From contig CANMLU010000015.1 of assembly GCA_947498815.1 (NCBI GenBank), forward strand, positions 1 through 64,000: DNA of 64,000 nucleotides, given 5' to 3'. Positions 36,637-44,080 of this stretch are shown piece by piece. Each line of letters begins with the position of its first letter. Position 1 is the first letter of the stretch. A program made the position numbers and the translations under genes. The notes beneath the pieces are model-generated. The model saw only the letters and a list, made by a program, of their open reading frames with translations. It was not told the origin of the DNA and searched no databases. Origin of the DNA: an uncultured Aquimarina sp. (GTDB taxonomy: Bacteria > Bacteroidota > Bacteroidia > Flavobacteriales > Flavobacteriaceae).

Positions 36637-37701
36637 TTATGCTTTTCGTTCCAAATCACCCATAACGTCTACGAGAGCCGCAACACTTTCCATAGTCATG
36701 GCATTGTACATGCTGGCTCTGTAACCGCCTACACTTCTATGTCCATTAACTCCATTGATTCCAGCTTCTTTCCACATCGCATCAAAGGTTTCCTTAAGAT
36801 CTTCATTAACCAGTGTAAAAGTAGCATTCATATTTGAACGATCTTCTTTTGCCGCAAACCCTTTAAATAATGGGTTTAAATCTATTTCAGAATAAATTAG
36901 TTTTGCCTTCTTTTCGTTAAGCTCTTCGATTGCTGATACGCCTCCAAGTTTTTTTAACCATCTAAGTGTTAGCATTGAAGTGTAAACCGCAAAAACCGGT
37001 GGTGTATTAAACATACTTCCTTTGCTTATATGTACCTGATAATCTAACATCGAAGGAATTTGTCTATTTATTTTGCCAAGGATATCCTCTTTAATGACTA
37101 CAAGTGTGGTACCTGCGGGCCCCATATTTTTTTGCGCACCAGCATATATCAAATCAAACTTAGAAAAATCTAATTGTCTAGAGAAGATATCACTACTCAT
37201 ATCACAAACAAGAGGAGCTTTTGAGGTAGGGAAATCTTTAATTTGGGTACCAAAAATTGTATTGTTACTTGTACAATGGATATAATCTAAACCCTCTGGG
37301 ATTGCATACCCTTTTGGAATATAGTTATAGTTTGCATCTTTTGAAGAAGCGATTTCTACAACCTCCCCGAAAAGCTTCGCTTCTTTAACAGCCTTGTCAC
37401 TCCAGCTACCTGTATTGATATACCCGACTTTTGTTTGTAATAAGTTATAGGCAACCATAAGAAACTGTGTACTTGCTCCTCCTTGAAGAAAGAGAGCTTT
37501 GTAGCCTTTACCTTCAAGTCCAAGTAATTCTAAAGCCAGGCTGCGGGCTTCTTCCATAATGTCAACAAAATCTTTGCTACGATGTGAAATTTCAATAACA
37601 GAAAGACCAGAGTCATTATAATTTAATACAGCTTGCGAAGCCTCTTTAAATACTTCTTGTGGTAAAATGCAGGGTCCAGCGCTAAAATTGTGCTTCTTCA
37701 T
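36637..37701 (-). CDS. serC: Phosphoserine aminotransferase
   Basis: PLP enzyme of 354 aa converting 3-phosphohydroxypyruvate to phosphoserine (and an analogous step in pyridoxal phosphate synthesis). The N-terminal HNFSAGPCILPQEV, ISHRSKDF, LFLQGGASTQF, the PLP lysine in YAGAQKNMGPAGTT and the C-terminal HRSVGGYRASMYNA are classic. Pairs with serA directly downstream. Serine phosphatase (serB) is not in the window. Confidence 0.95.
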   Translation of the reverse strand: MKKHNFSAGPCILPQEVFKEASQAVLNYNDSGLSVIEISHRSKDFVDIMEEARSLALELLGLEGKGYKALFLQGGASTQFLMVAYNLLQTKVGYINTGSWSDKAVKEAKLFGEVVEIASSKDANYNYIPKGYAIPEGLDYIHCTSNNTIFGTQIKDFPTSKAPLVCDMSSDIFSRQLDFSKFDLIYAGAQKNMGPAGTTLVVIKEDILGKINRQIPSMLDYQVHISKGSMFNTPPVFAVYTSMLTLRWLKKLGGVSAIEELNEKKAKLIYSEIDLNPLFKGFAAKEDRSNMNATFTLVNEDLKETFDAMWKEAGINGVNGHRSVGGYRASMYNAMTMESVAALVDVMGDLERKA

Positions 37702-37829
37702 CAGTAGTTTTTATAATTGTTAAATATTCCAGTTTATACATTTTTTTTCTCACAAATTATCAAGAAGAAAAAAACATCACAAAGGTGCTAATAATATGAA
37801 AGAAATGTATTATCAAAATGATAAATTAT

Positions 37830-38891
37830 TCAATTAATTTTTGTCAAAAACTCAATAATATCAACGCCATCAGCATAATTTGAGAGTTTAGGGCATTGTG
37901 TTTGACCAAAATCTATAATTTCAGGAGAAATTCTATCTCCTACAATACATTGTATTTTTTCTTTATCCTTTTCGAATTTTTCTTGTAATTCGGTTTCGGA
38001 TGAATATTGTTCATAAAATAGTGTTGCGATTGGAGAAGCATAACTTTCATCTTCTTTGAGCATTAAAAACCCATTTTCGAACAATTTATAATTACTCATT
38101 AAATACACCGCTTTGTTATAGTCATAGTTATTAGCATACTTGGCGCTATCCATAATATTATGGTATTTATACATAGCTTTAAAAAATTGGTCAAAGTCGT
38201 AATCCTTGGGAACCATCAATTTTGATACACTTCTACACCCTAGACCATAGTATCTAAAAATATCTTCACCTAAAGCTTCTAGTTGTTCTGTGGTTTCATA
38301 TCCTGTTAATACCGCGACCGAATTTCTGTTTTTACGGATGATATTTGGAACTTTTCCAAAATAGTATTCAAAGTATCTCGATGTGTTATCACTACCCGTG
38401 GCAATGATGGCATCAAAATCTTTGAATCTTTCTGTAGTGAAAGAAATATATTCTTCAAACCTTGGTTCGATGGCTATCAAGTAAGATGCTAAAAAGGGGA
38501 GTAGTAGGTTATCATTTGAAGATTGCTTGATTAATACTTTATGCCCAGTAATTAAAACAGAAATAAAATCATGAAATCCAACAAGTGGTATATTACCGGC
38601 CATAATTATCCCAATCGTTTTGGGATTGCTATTTTGAATGGTATATGATGACAACCATTCTTCAATATTCTCTTTGGTCAAAGCCAGACTCCATTGATCA
38701 ATTGCAAAAAGAACATTTTCTTCGGTAAACCATCCATTATGATGTTTTGCATCGCCAATCTTTTGAATCATTTCATCAAAAAAAACTTCATTTTGCAAAA
38801 TGGAGTTAACTTTCTCATAACCAGAGGATTTGAATTGAGTGAGGAACTTACCTAATTCTGAAAAAGCTTGGATTCTATGATTTAATACCAT
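37830..38891 (-). CDS. LuxC-type acyl-CoA reductase
   Basis: Reductase of 353 aa in the aldehyde-dehydrogenase-like LuxC family, which reduces fatty acyl-CoA to aldehyde with NADPH. The predicted catalytic Cys219 lies in FRYYGLGCRSVSKL, and IIMAGNIPLVGFHDF and NRNSVAVLTGYE are family features. Bacteroidota commonly carry this gene beside ferredoxin and serC as here; it has no luciferase partners and the natural substrate is unknown. Divergent from the ferredoxin gene with overlapping promoters, 128 bp upstream of serC. Confidence 0.85.
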   Translation of the reverse strand: MVLNHRIQAFSELGKFLTQFKSSGYEKVNSILQNEVFFDEMIQKIGDAKHHNGWFTEENVLFAIDQWSLALTKENIEEWLSSYTIQNSNPKTIGIIMAGNIPLVGFHDFISVLITGHKVLIKQSSNDNLLLPFLASYLIAIEPRFEEYISFTTERFKDFDAIIATGSDNTSRYFEYYFGKVPNIIRKNRNSVAVLTGYETTEQLEALGEDIFRYYGLGCRSVSKLMVPKDYDFDQFFKAMYKYHNIMDSAKYANNYDYNKAVYLMSNYKLFENGFLMLKEDESYASPIATLFYEQYSSETELQEKFEKDKEKIQCIVGDRISPEIIDFGQTQCPKLSNYADGVDIIEFLTKIN

Positions 38892-38897
38892 TTCTTA

Positions 38898-38929
38898 TTT
38901 GTTTATCACTAGTTTACGAGTTATTTTTG
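38898..38929 (+). promoter_or_regulatory. Consensus promoter for the ferredoxin gene
   Basis: TTTG (38898-38901), 20-bp spacer, TATTTTTG (38922-38929), an almost ideal Bacteroidota promoter. It lies 28 bp before the ATG at 38958. Confidence 0.7.
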
Positions 38930-38934
38930 TGATG

Positions 38935-38964
38935 CAAATTTAGAATAAAAAAGAGCTATGGCAA
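38935..38964 (-). promoter_or_regulatory. Consensus promoter for the LuxC-type gene
   Basis: Read leftward: TTG (38962-38964), 19 bp, TAAATTTG (38935-38942). It abuts the ferredoxin promoter and extends into the ferredoxin start codon region, so RNA polymerase can hardly occupy both at once. Confidence 0.6.
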
Positions 38965-39308
38965 TTATAATAACAGATGAATGTATAAACTGTGGTGCGT
39001 GCGAGCCAGAATGCCCAAATACCGCAATTTATGAAGGAGCAGATGATTGGAGATATTCTGACGGTACAGATCTCGAAGGTGATGTAGTACTTCCGGGAGG
39101 TAAAAGTGTAAATGCGGATGAAGCTCAAGAACCTGTAAGTGATGAGCTTTATTATATTGTACCGGACAAATGTACCGAGTGTAAAGGATTCCATGAAGAA
39201 CCCCAATGTGCGGCTGTTTGTCCTGTAGATTGTTGTGTTCCTGACGAAGATGTGGTAGAGACAGAAGAGTTCCTTCTACAGAAGCAAAGCTTTATGCATA
39301 AAGAATAA
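38958..39308 (+). CDS. fdx: 2[4Fe-4S] ferredoxin, Alvin type
   Basis: Electron-transfer protein of 116 aa. The first cluster motif is [13 protein letters not shown]. The second, [18 protein letters not shown], has the six-to-eight-residue insertion characteristic of Allochromatium vinosum (Alvin)-type ferredoxins with very low-potential clusters. An unusual acidic insertion (about 30-62) separates the two. Divergent from the acyl-CoA reductase, suggesting it may supply or receive electrons in the same pathway (inference). Confidence 0.9.
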   Translation: MAIIITDECINCGACEPECPNTAIYEGADDWRYSDGTDLEGDVVLPGGKSVNADEAQEPVSDELYYIVPDKCTECKGFHEEPQCAAVCPVDCCVPDEDVVETEEFLLQKQSFMHKE

Positions 39309-39330
39309 AATTTTATAAGATAAAAGTGTA

Positions 39331-39357
39331 AAAACCTGTCTTCGGATGGGTTTTTTT
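39331..39357 (+). terminator. Intrinsic terminator
   Basis: AAACCTGTC-TTCG-GATGGGTTT: a stable UUCG tetraloop, wobble pairs in the stem, then seven T residues, after the ferredoxin gene. Confidence 0.8.
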
Positions 39358-39387
39358 GTGGACATCTTTCAAATTTTAGTATTTTCG
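39355..39387 (+). promoter_or_regulatory. Candidate promoter for the beta-barrel gene
   Basis: TTTG (39355-39358), a 21-bp spacer and TATTTTCG (39380-39387), one mismatch from consensus, 34 bp before the ATG at 39422. Confidence 0.45.
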
Positions 39388-39421
39388 CTTTTAAATATAA
39401 CCTCAAATCTAAATAGTCATT

Positions 39422-40021
39422 ATGAAAAAAATAGTATTTTTTATTCTTTTTACGACACTTTCAATAACTTCTTATGGACAATATCGTTGGGAAGTTTCTG
39501 GTGGAGCAACTTTTTCCAAACTAAATTTGGATGATGTCGAAACTATTACAGGTACAGGATTTTATCTGAACGCTGGATATGGTTATTTAATGGGAGTTAG
39601 GGCAAAGACAAGTATTGTTTTTTCTTTAGAACTTTTACAACGTGTTAGTGATATCGAAGGTGTTGTTGGTGGTGGTGATATAAAAGCCCTTCAAGTAGGA
39701 CTTAACCCGAAGTTCAGATATTTGACAGGGGCTGGTAAAGATCGGTTTAGAGCTTTTGTAAATGTAGGACCTTCTTTTAGAGTGAATACCAGTTTTGAAA
39801 TAGCGGGAGTAGAACTTGAGGATGAAGAATATGAGAAGCTCGTTATAGGAGGAGTATATGGTGTAGGTTTCTCTCAAATGATTGGAGAAATGTTTGATAT
39901 TATGCTCGAAGTAGGAGCGATGAATGATTTTGTTGATAACCTAACGGATACAAATAGTAAATTTTTTGATTTCTATGCCAGAGTAGGTGTACGTTTCAGA
40001 ATATACGACGCTAGACGATAA
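39422..40021 (+). CDS. Outer-membrane beta-barrel (porin-family) protein
   Basis: Small outer-membrane protein of 199 aa with signal peptide (about 1-19, ending SYGQ). Mature sequence begins YRWEVSGGATFSKLNLDD, matching the PorT/OMP_b-brl_2 start, and alternating strands end with RVGVRFRIYD. Same family as 16854-17372 but little detailed similarity. Function unknown. Monocistronic between two UUCG terminators. Confidence 0.83.
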   Translation: MKKIVFFILFTTLSITSYGQYRWEVSGGATFSKLNLDDVETITGTGFYLNAGYGYLMGVRAKTSIVFSLELLQRVSDIEGVVGGGDIKALQVGLNPKFRYLTGAGKDRFRAFVNVGPSFRVNTSFEIAGVELEDEEYEKLVIGGVYGVGFSQMIGEMFDIMLEVGAMNDFVDNLTDTNSKFFDFYARVGVRFRIYDARR

Positions 40022-40042
40022 AAAAATAATAGTATAAATTTT

Positions 40043-40066
40043 AATCCCGCTTCGGTGGGATTTTTT
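40043..40066 (+). terminator. Intrinsic terminator
   Basis: AATCCCGC-TTCG-GTGGGATT with UUCG tetraloop followed by six T residues. Confidence 0.85.
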
Positions 40067-40120
40067 ATGTCTTCAATTTAATTTTTTGTAAATTAGTTAC
40101 TTACAAAGGAGAAAGCAAAC

Positions 40121-40990
40121 ATGTCAAATTGGGGATACATAGCAATTATTGTCTTTGCAGTTTATATAGCTGCCAGTATTGCCCTATATTATCTGCAGGA
40201 GTATTTTATTTTCAAACCAGAAAAGCTGGATAAGGATTTTGAATTCCATTATAATAATCAAGAGGTACAAGAATATAACCTTGAGACTAGAGATGGAGCC
40301 ATACTTAATGGACTACATTTTAAAGTAAAGGATCCAAAAGGAGTAGTTCTGTATCTTAAAGGAAATTCTAAAAGTATAAAAGGTTGGGGTAAATTTGCTG
40401 TAGACTTTACAAGACATGGTTATGAAGTGATTATGTTGGATTATAGAGGGTTTGGTAAAAGTACAGGCAGGCGTTCTTTTAAAGCATTAAAGAGAGACCT
40501 TCAATTTGTTTATAATAAGATTAAAGAAAAAGTAGATGAGAAATATATTATTTTATATGGAAGATCTATGGGATCTGGTTTTGCTGCCAAACTAGCATCT
40601 ATCAATAATCCAAAAATGCTCATTCTTGATGCTCCCTATTACAGTTTAAGCAAGGTTGCTGGAAAATTTATCCCGTTCATGCCCGTATCCTTGATTATGA
40701 GATACCCAATTCCAACGTATAAGTGGCTCAAGTATGTAAATTGCCCTATCCATATTATTCATGGCACTCAGGATAAACTAATACCATTTAAATCAAGTGT
40801 TCGACTGTCAAAAATACGCCCTAAACTTACACGTTTATACACGGTAATAGGAGGAGGACACAAAAACCTAAATAACTTTGAATCTTACCATAAAATGCTT
40901 GGAGAGATTATAAACTCCAGGATGAAAAAAATAAATCTTTCAGATACAAGTATTGGTGTTGTGCATACCGAAAAAAAAGTAAATGCGTAG
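40121..40990 (+). CDS. Membrane-anchored alpha/beta hydrolase, first of a tandem pair
   Basis: Hydrolase of 289 aa of the BEM46/ABHD12-13-like group. An N-terminal membrane helix (about 5-27) anchors it. The nucleophile is Ser149 in YGRSMGSG, with Asp218 (GTQDKLIP) and His247 (GGGHKNL) completing the triad. Family members normally have YxHGN at the oxyanion hole; here the equivalent reads YLKGN (Lys80), which may alter activity. Overlaps the next gene by 8 nt; the two clearly arose by duplication. Likely a lipid or acyl esterase, substrate unknown. Confidence 0.85.
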   Translation: MSNWGYIAIIVFAVYIAASIALYYLQEYFIFKPEKLDKDFEFHYNNQEVQEYNLETRDGAILNGLHFKVKDPKGVVLYLKGNSKSIKGWGKFAVDFTRHGYEVIMLDYRGFGKSTGRRSFKALKRDLQFVYNKIKEKVDEKYIILYGRSMGSGFAAKLASINNPKMLILDAPYYSLSKVAGKFIPFMPVSLIMRYPIPTYKWLKYVNCPIHIIHGTQDKLIPFKSSVRLSKIRPKLTRLYTVIGGGHKNLNNFESYHKMLGEIINSRMKKINLSDTSIGVVHTEKKVNA

Positions 40991-41786
40991 ACTGAAGAAA
41001 ATACTATTGTGGTTTATTTCTTTGTATTCCTTAACCCTTTTAATCTTATATTTTTTTCAAGAAAAAATTCTTTTTCAACCAGAAGAACTCTCAAGGGATT
41101 ATGTATTTAAGTTTGATCATGAATTCGAAGAGTTTTTTTTAGAAACAGATGATAATAGCCTTCTTAACGGTATTCATTTTGTAAATGAAAACCCCAAAGG
41201 TGTTATCTTATATTTTCATGGCAACAGAGGAAGTTTAAAGCGCTGGGGTAATATTGCATCCTTTTTTGCCAAAAAACAGTATGATGTAGTTGTTATGGAT
41301 TATAGAGGGTATGGAAAGAGCACAGGTGATATTAGTGAACAAAAACTATATACGGATGCTCAGTTATTCTATGATTATATTTTGGATCGATATCCAGAGT
41401 ATCAGGTAATCGTATATGGGAGATCTATAGGAACGGGAATTGCTACAAAAATAGCTTCAGATAATCAACCCTGTAATTTGATTTTAGAAACTCCATATTA
41501 CAATATGAAAGATGTAGTTGAAAGCTGGTTACCTCATTTTCCAACAAATGCATTATTGAGATATAAAATACCATCAAACAAGTTTATTCAAGATGTTGCC
41601 TGTGATATAACCATATATCATGGTACTATTGATGCTGTAGTTCCTTATGCTTCTGGAGAACGACTATTTAAAAGTATACCTGTACCAAACAAAAGAATGG
41701 TAACGGTAAAAAATGGTTCACATAATGACTTGATAGAATTTGAGGAGTATCAAAATTCTATAGACAAAGTTTTAAAGAAATACTAG
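40983..41786 (+). CDS. Membrane-anchored alpha/beta hydrolase, second of a tandem pair
   Basis: Hydrolase of 267 aa, paralogue of the preceding gene. An N-terminal membrane helix (about 5-25) precedes the oxyanion motif YFHGN (77-81, intact in this copy). Ser148 (YGRSIGTG), Asp217 (HGTIDAVVP) and His247 (NGSHNDL) form the predicted triad. The 8-nt overlap with the first copy indicates coupled translation and perhaps equimolar production. Confidence 0.87.
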   Translation: MRRLKKILLWFISLYSLTLLILYFFQEKILFQPEELSRDYVFKFDHEFEEFFLETDDNSLLNGIHFVNENPKGVILYFHGNRGSLKRWGNIASFFAKKQYDVVVMDYRGYGKSTGDISEQKLYTDAQLFYDYILDRYPEYQVIVYGRSIGTGIATKIASDNQPCNLILETPYYNMKDVVESWLPHFPTNALLRYKIPSNKFIQDVACDITIYHGTIDAVVPYASGERLFKSIPVPNKRMVTVKNGSHNDLIEFEEYQNSIDKVLKKY

Positions 41787-41798
41787 CGAGACTACTTA

Positions 41799-42167
41799 TT
41801 AAAAAGCCATTAATGCATCTCTATATTCTCTTAAGTCCGCTATGTTAGTCTTGTTTTTATGACTCTTGGTCAAAGAAATTAAATACTTAAGACTTTCAAC
41901 AGGATCTTTAACTTCGCTAGTGTCTGCTGAAACTCCTTCTTCCTCTTCGATAGGCTCATCGTCTGGAATTGGTATTAAAAAAGACTCATTTTCTTCGATG
42001 TGTTCATAGGTAAATCGTAATACTTTCACGATTAGAGGAATTTGTTCTTCTAATGCAAATTCTCTTAATTCTTTAAGATCCACAATTAAAGAATCTTTAT
42101 TAATACCTGTTTTATCAAGGTCTGCTACAATTTTATCAATTAGCTTGATTGCCTTTTTATTTTCCAA
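41799..42167 (-). CDS. Small acidic conserved hypothetical protein
   Basis: Cytoplasmic protein of 122 aa, helical, with a strongly acidic central linker (PIPDDEPIEEEEG). N-terminal KAIKLIDKIVADLDK and C-terminal NIADLREYRDALMA look conserved in character, but no family name is recognised. Convergent with the hydrolase pair, 12 bp from their stop. A leftward TAAATTTG box lies upstream. Confidence 0.7.
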   Translation of the reverse strand: MENKKAIKLIDKIVADLDKTGINKDSLIVDLKELREFALEEQIPLIVKVLRFTYEHIEENESFLIPIPDDEPIEEEEGVSADTSEVKDPVESLKYLISLTKSHKNKTNIADLREYRDALMAF

Positions 42168-42202
42168 AGTACGAGATTATATAATGGTTAAATATATTTC
42201 TG

Positions 42203-42210
42203 CAAATTTA
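42203..42210 (-). promoter_or_regulatory. Putative -7 box
   Basis: Read leftward, TAAATTTG lies 35 bp from the ATG at 42167. The nearest TTG is 24 bp away, rather far. Confidence 0.45.
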
Positions 42211-42483
42211 ATTTTTTCCTGAATTATGTAGCATCAATTGTAATTTTTTATTTGAACAATGTTGTTATTTTTTTGTTTACCATAATTTAACATATTCCAA
42301 AAATTTCACTTTAAAATTATAATAACTTGATTATCAAATATTTAAGTACCTGTACTTGAACAAATACTACTATTCCAGCTAAATTTTGAGGTAAAACCGT
42401 AACCACATATAAGACAAACCTTTTTATCTTTGAAAAGTATTCCAATTACAATTTTTCCCTTACTTTTTTTGTTTTCCCCAACA

Positions 42484-42511
42484 CTTACCTCCTTAATCCT
42501 AAGGAGGTAAG
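42484..42511. terminator. Perfect hairpin after the GIN-domain gene, terminator uncertain
   Basis: A 12-bp stem (CTTACCTCCTTA / TAAGGAGGTAAG) with an ATCC loop, about 20 bp past the stop at 42533. There is no clean T run on either strand, so intrinsic termination is doubtful. The stem arms spell the ribosome-binding AAGGAGGT and its complement. Confidence 0.4.
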
Positions 42512-42532
42512 TTCTTCTTATACCATATCGTA

Positions 42533-43411
42533 TTAAAATAATTTCACGATTTTATTCTTGTCTTCAATTTTAATTATCCTTAAAAGTTTCCTGAAACCCA
42601 TAGAGTTTACCGAGTATATCTTTGTGCCAACGGTCCAGTTTTCTTTCCGAATAGCTTGTGGCATCATTGGGAAACCATAACCAAACTTCGAACCATCTGG
42701 TTTTGGACCCACAACAAAGAAATGCTTTCTTGAGAGGGAATTGTTCTTTATCCTAAATCTAATATACTTAGTAGATGTTCCTGAAGTATCTTTTAATGGT
42801 TTAATTGCTTCTTTAGCATCTCCTTTAAGCAGTTTGGGTGTATTCATGACAAGAAGTTTTGCATTGGGGCTCAATTTTGAATCTAATTCATTTTGAACAT
42901 TTACTTTGGCAGAACCACGATTCCAAATATCAACTCGTGCATTTATAACATTAAGATTTGAAGCATCTACTTTTCCAATTTCTGCGCCGATGTTAAGAGT
43001 TTTAGTTTTTCCTTCAGCAATTATGGTACCCATCAATGCCATTAATCTAATGCTATCAGTATCTAAATTAATAATTTTGGTTGTATCATGAGTACCTTGT
43101 TCTAGGGCTTTTAAGTATGGAGCACCAATTATAATTTTTGGCTTTTCAGAAGGTTGTATCCACTTTATTTGATCTAAGGACAGCACACCATCCACAACTT
43201 CTTTGTCGATATGATCGAATAAGTTATTGTCAATTGTAATTGTTAATCCCTCTTTTTTAGATACGTCAATTAAAACATCTGAATAGAAATTAATTTTTAT
43301 CGTTTCTACGTTTTCAATTTCAAAGGATTTAGTTTCGATTTCTTTATTTCCTCTTATTTGTGCTATACTAGCTGTACTAACCAATATTAGCATTATCGTT
43401 ATGTATTTCAT
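42533..43411 (-). CDS. GIN-domain (DUF2807-like) secreted protein
   Basis: Secreted protein of 292 aa with signal peptide (about 1-18). The beta-helical GIN/DUF2807 pattern (KSFEIENVETIKINFYSDVLIDVSKK; LKALEQGTHDTTKIINL; LNVINARVDIWNRGSAKVNV) fits the putative adhesin-head family found near anti-sigma and envelope stress systems in Bacteroidota. The C-terminal 90 residues are less clear. Follows a DoxX-family gene by 21 bp and is probably in an operon with it. Confidence 0.72.
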   Translation of the reverse strand: MKYITIMLILVSTASIAQIRGNKEIETKSFEIENVETIKINFYSDVLIDVSKKEGLTITIDNNLFDHIDKEVVDGVLSLDQIKWIQPSEKPKIIIGAPYLKALEQGTHDTTKIINLDTDSIRLMALMGTIIAEGKTKTLNIGAEIGKVDASNLNVINARVDIWNRGSAKVNVQNELDSKLSPNAKLLVMNTPKLLKGDAKEAIKPLKDTSGTSTKYIRFRIKNNSLSRKHFFVVGPKPDGSKFGYGFPMMPQAIRKENWTVGTKIYSVNSMGFRKLLRIIKIEDKNKIVKLF

Positions 43412-43432
43412 GTTTTTAGAGAATTAAATAAA

Positions 43433-43948
43433 TTAGAGAGGTGATGTTTTTACTTTTGAAGAGAATAATTTTTGAGTGAGGACATAATCAAACCCAAATT
43501 TTCCAGAACCTAGAATGAGGTTGTATATGGATATCCATAAAAAACCCATTGCTGGCAGCATAGCCCACATGCCATCATCCCATTTCTGAAAGAATATGGC
43601 AACGAGCATGGTACACATAATAAAGAAAGATGCAATTCTTGTTTTAAGGCCTAGCATAAGAAATACCCCGCCAATAGCCTCGCTAGCAGCTCCCATCCAT
43701 GCAAAAAATAAAGGGAATAGAGTGAATAACCCTCCATATTCTGCAATATCTTTGGGAAACCAATCTACGACCTCAAGGAAGGATAAATCAGGAGCTCCAT
43801 CTGGGCTCCAGGGTACTCCAAATTTGCTTCCACCAAAGTTTACCGCCAAAAAATACCCACAAAGTATTCTGGGTAGGGCAATTAAAAGATCAATGGACCA
43901 ATGGGACATAGTTACAGGAGTAATAATTCTTTTTATAATATTTTTCAT
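43433..43948 (-). CDS. DoxX-family membrane protein
   Basis: Integral membrane protein of 171 aa with about four helices and the DoxX-type pattern RILCGYFLAVNFGGSKFGVPW, WMGAASEAIGGVFLMLGLKTRIASFFIMCTML and MLPAMGFLWISIYNLILGSGKFGFDYVL. DoxX proteins are quinone-associated or redox membrane proteins of unclear role. First gene of a probable two-gene operon with the GIN-domain protein. Confidence 0.82.
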   Translation of the reverse strand: MKNIIKRIITPVTMSHWSIDLLIALPRILCGYFLAVNFGGSKFGVPWSPDGAPDLSFLEVVDWFPKDIAEYGGLFTLFPLFFAWMGAASEAIGGVFLMLGLKTRIASFFIMCTMLVAIFFQKWDDGMWAMLPAMGFLWISIYNLILGSGKFGFDYVLTQKLFSSKVKTSPL

Positions 43949-44017
43949 TTGATAAAGTTTTTAAATGTTCAACTTTTCAAATGTCCGAATCAATTAGTAC
44001 TACCGCGTCTCATATCA

Positions 44018-44059
44018 AAAGTAAGGCGGCTCAAATTATAATTTGAGCCGCCTTACTTT
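44018..44059 (-). terminator. Long palindromic terminator of the amylase gene
   Basis: Perfect 21-bp inverted repeat centred at 44038/44039 (GTAAGGCGGCTCAAATTA arm), 22 bp after the amylase stop. Leftward it runs into TTTTGATATG. The GC-rich core GGCGGCTC gives high stability. Confidence 0.8.
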
Positions 44060-44080
44060 ATTTGAATACTATAAAAGAGT

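Larger units (their letters stand above)
42168..42532. other. AT-rich intergenic region
   Basis: About 365 bp without a gene. Contains the -7 box of the small acidic gene (42203-42210) and a perfect hairpin (42484-42511) near the end of the GIN-domain gene. Confidence 0.55.
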
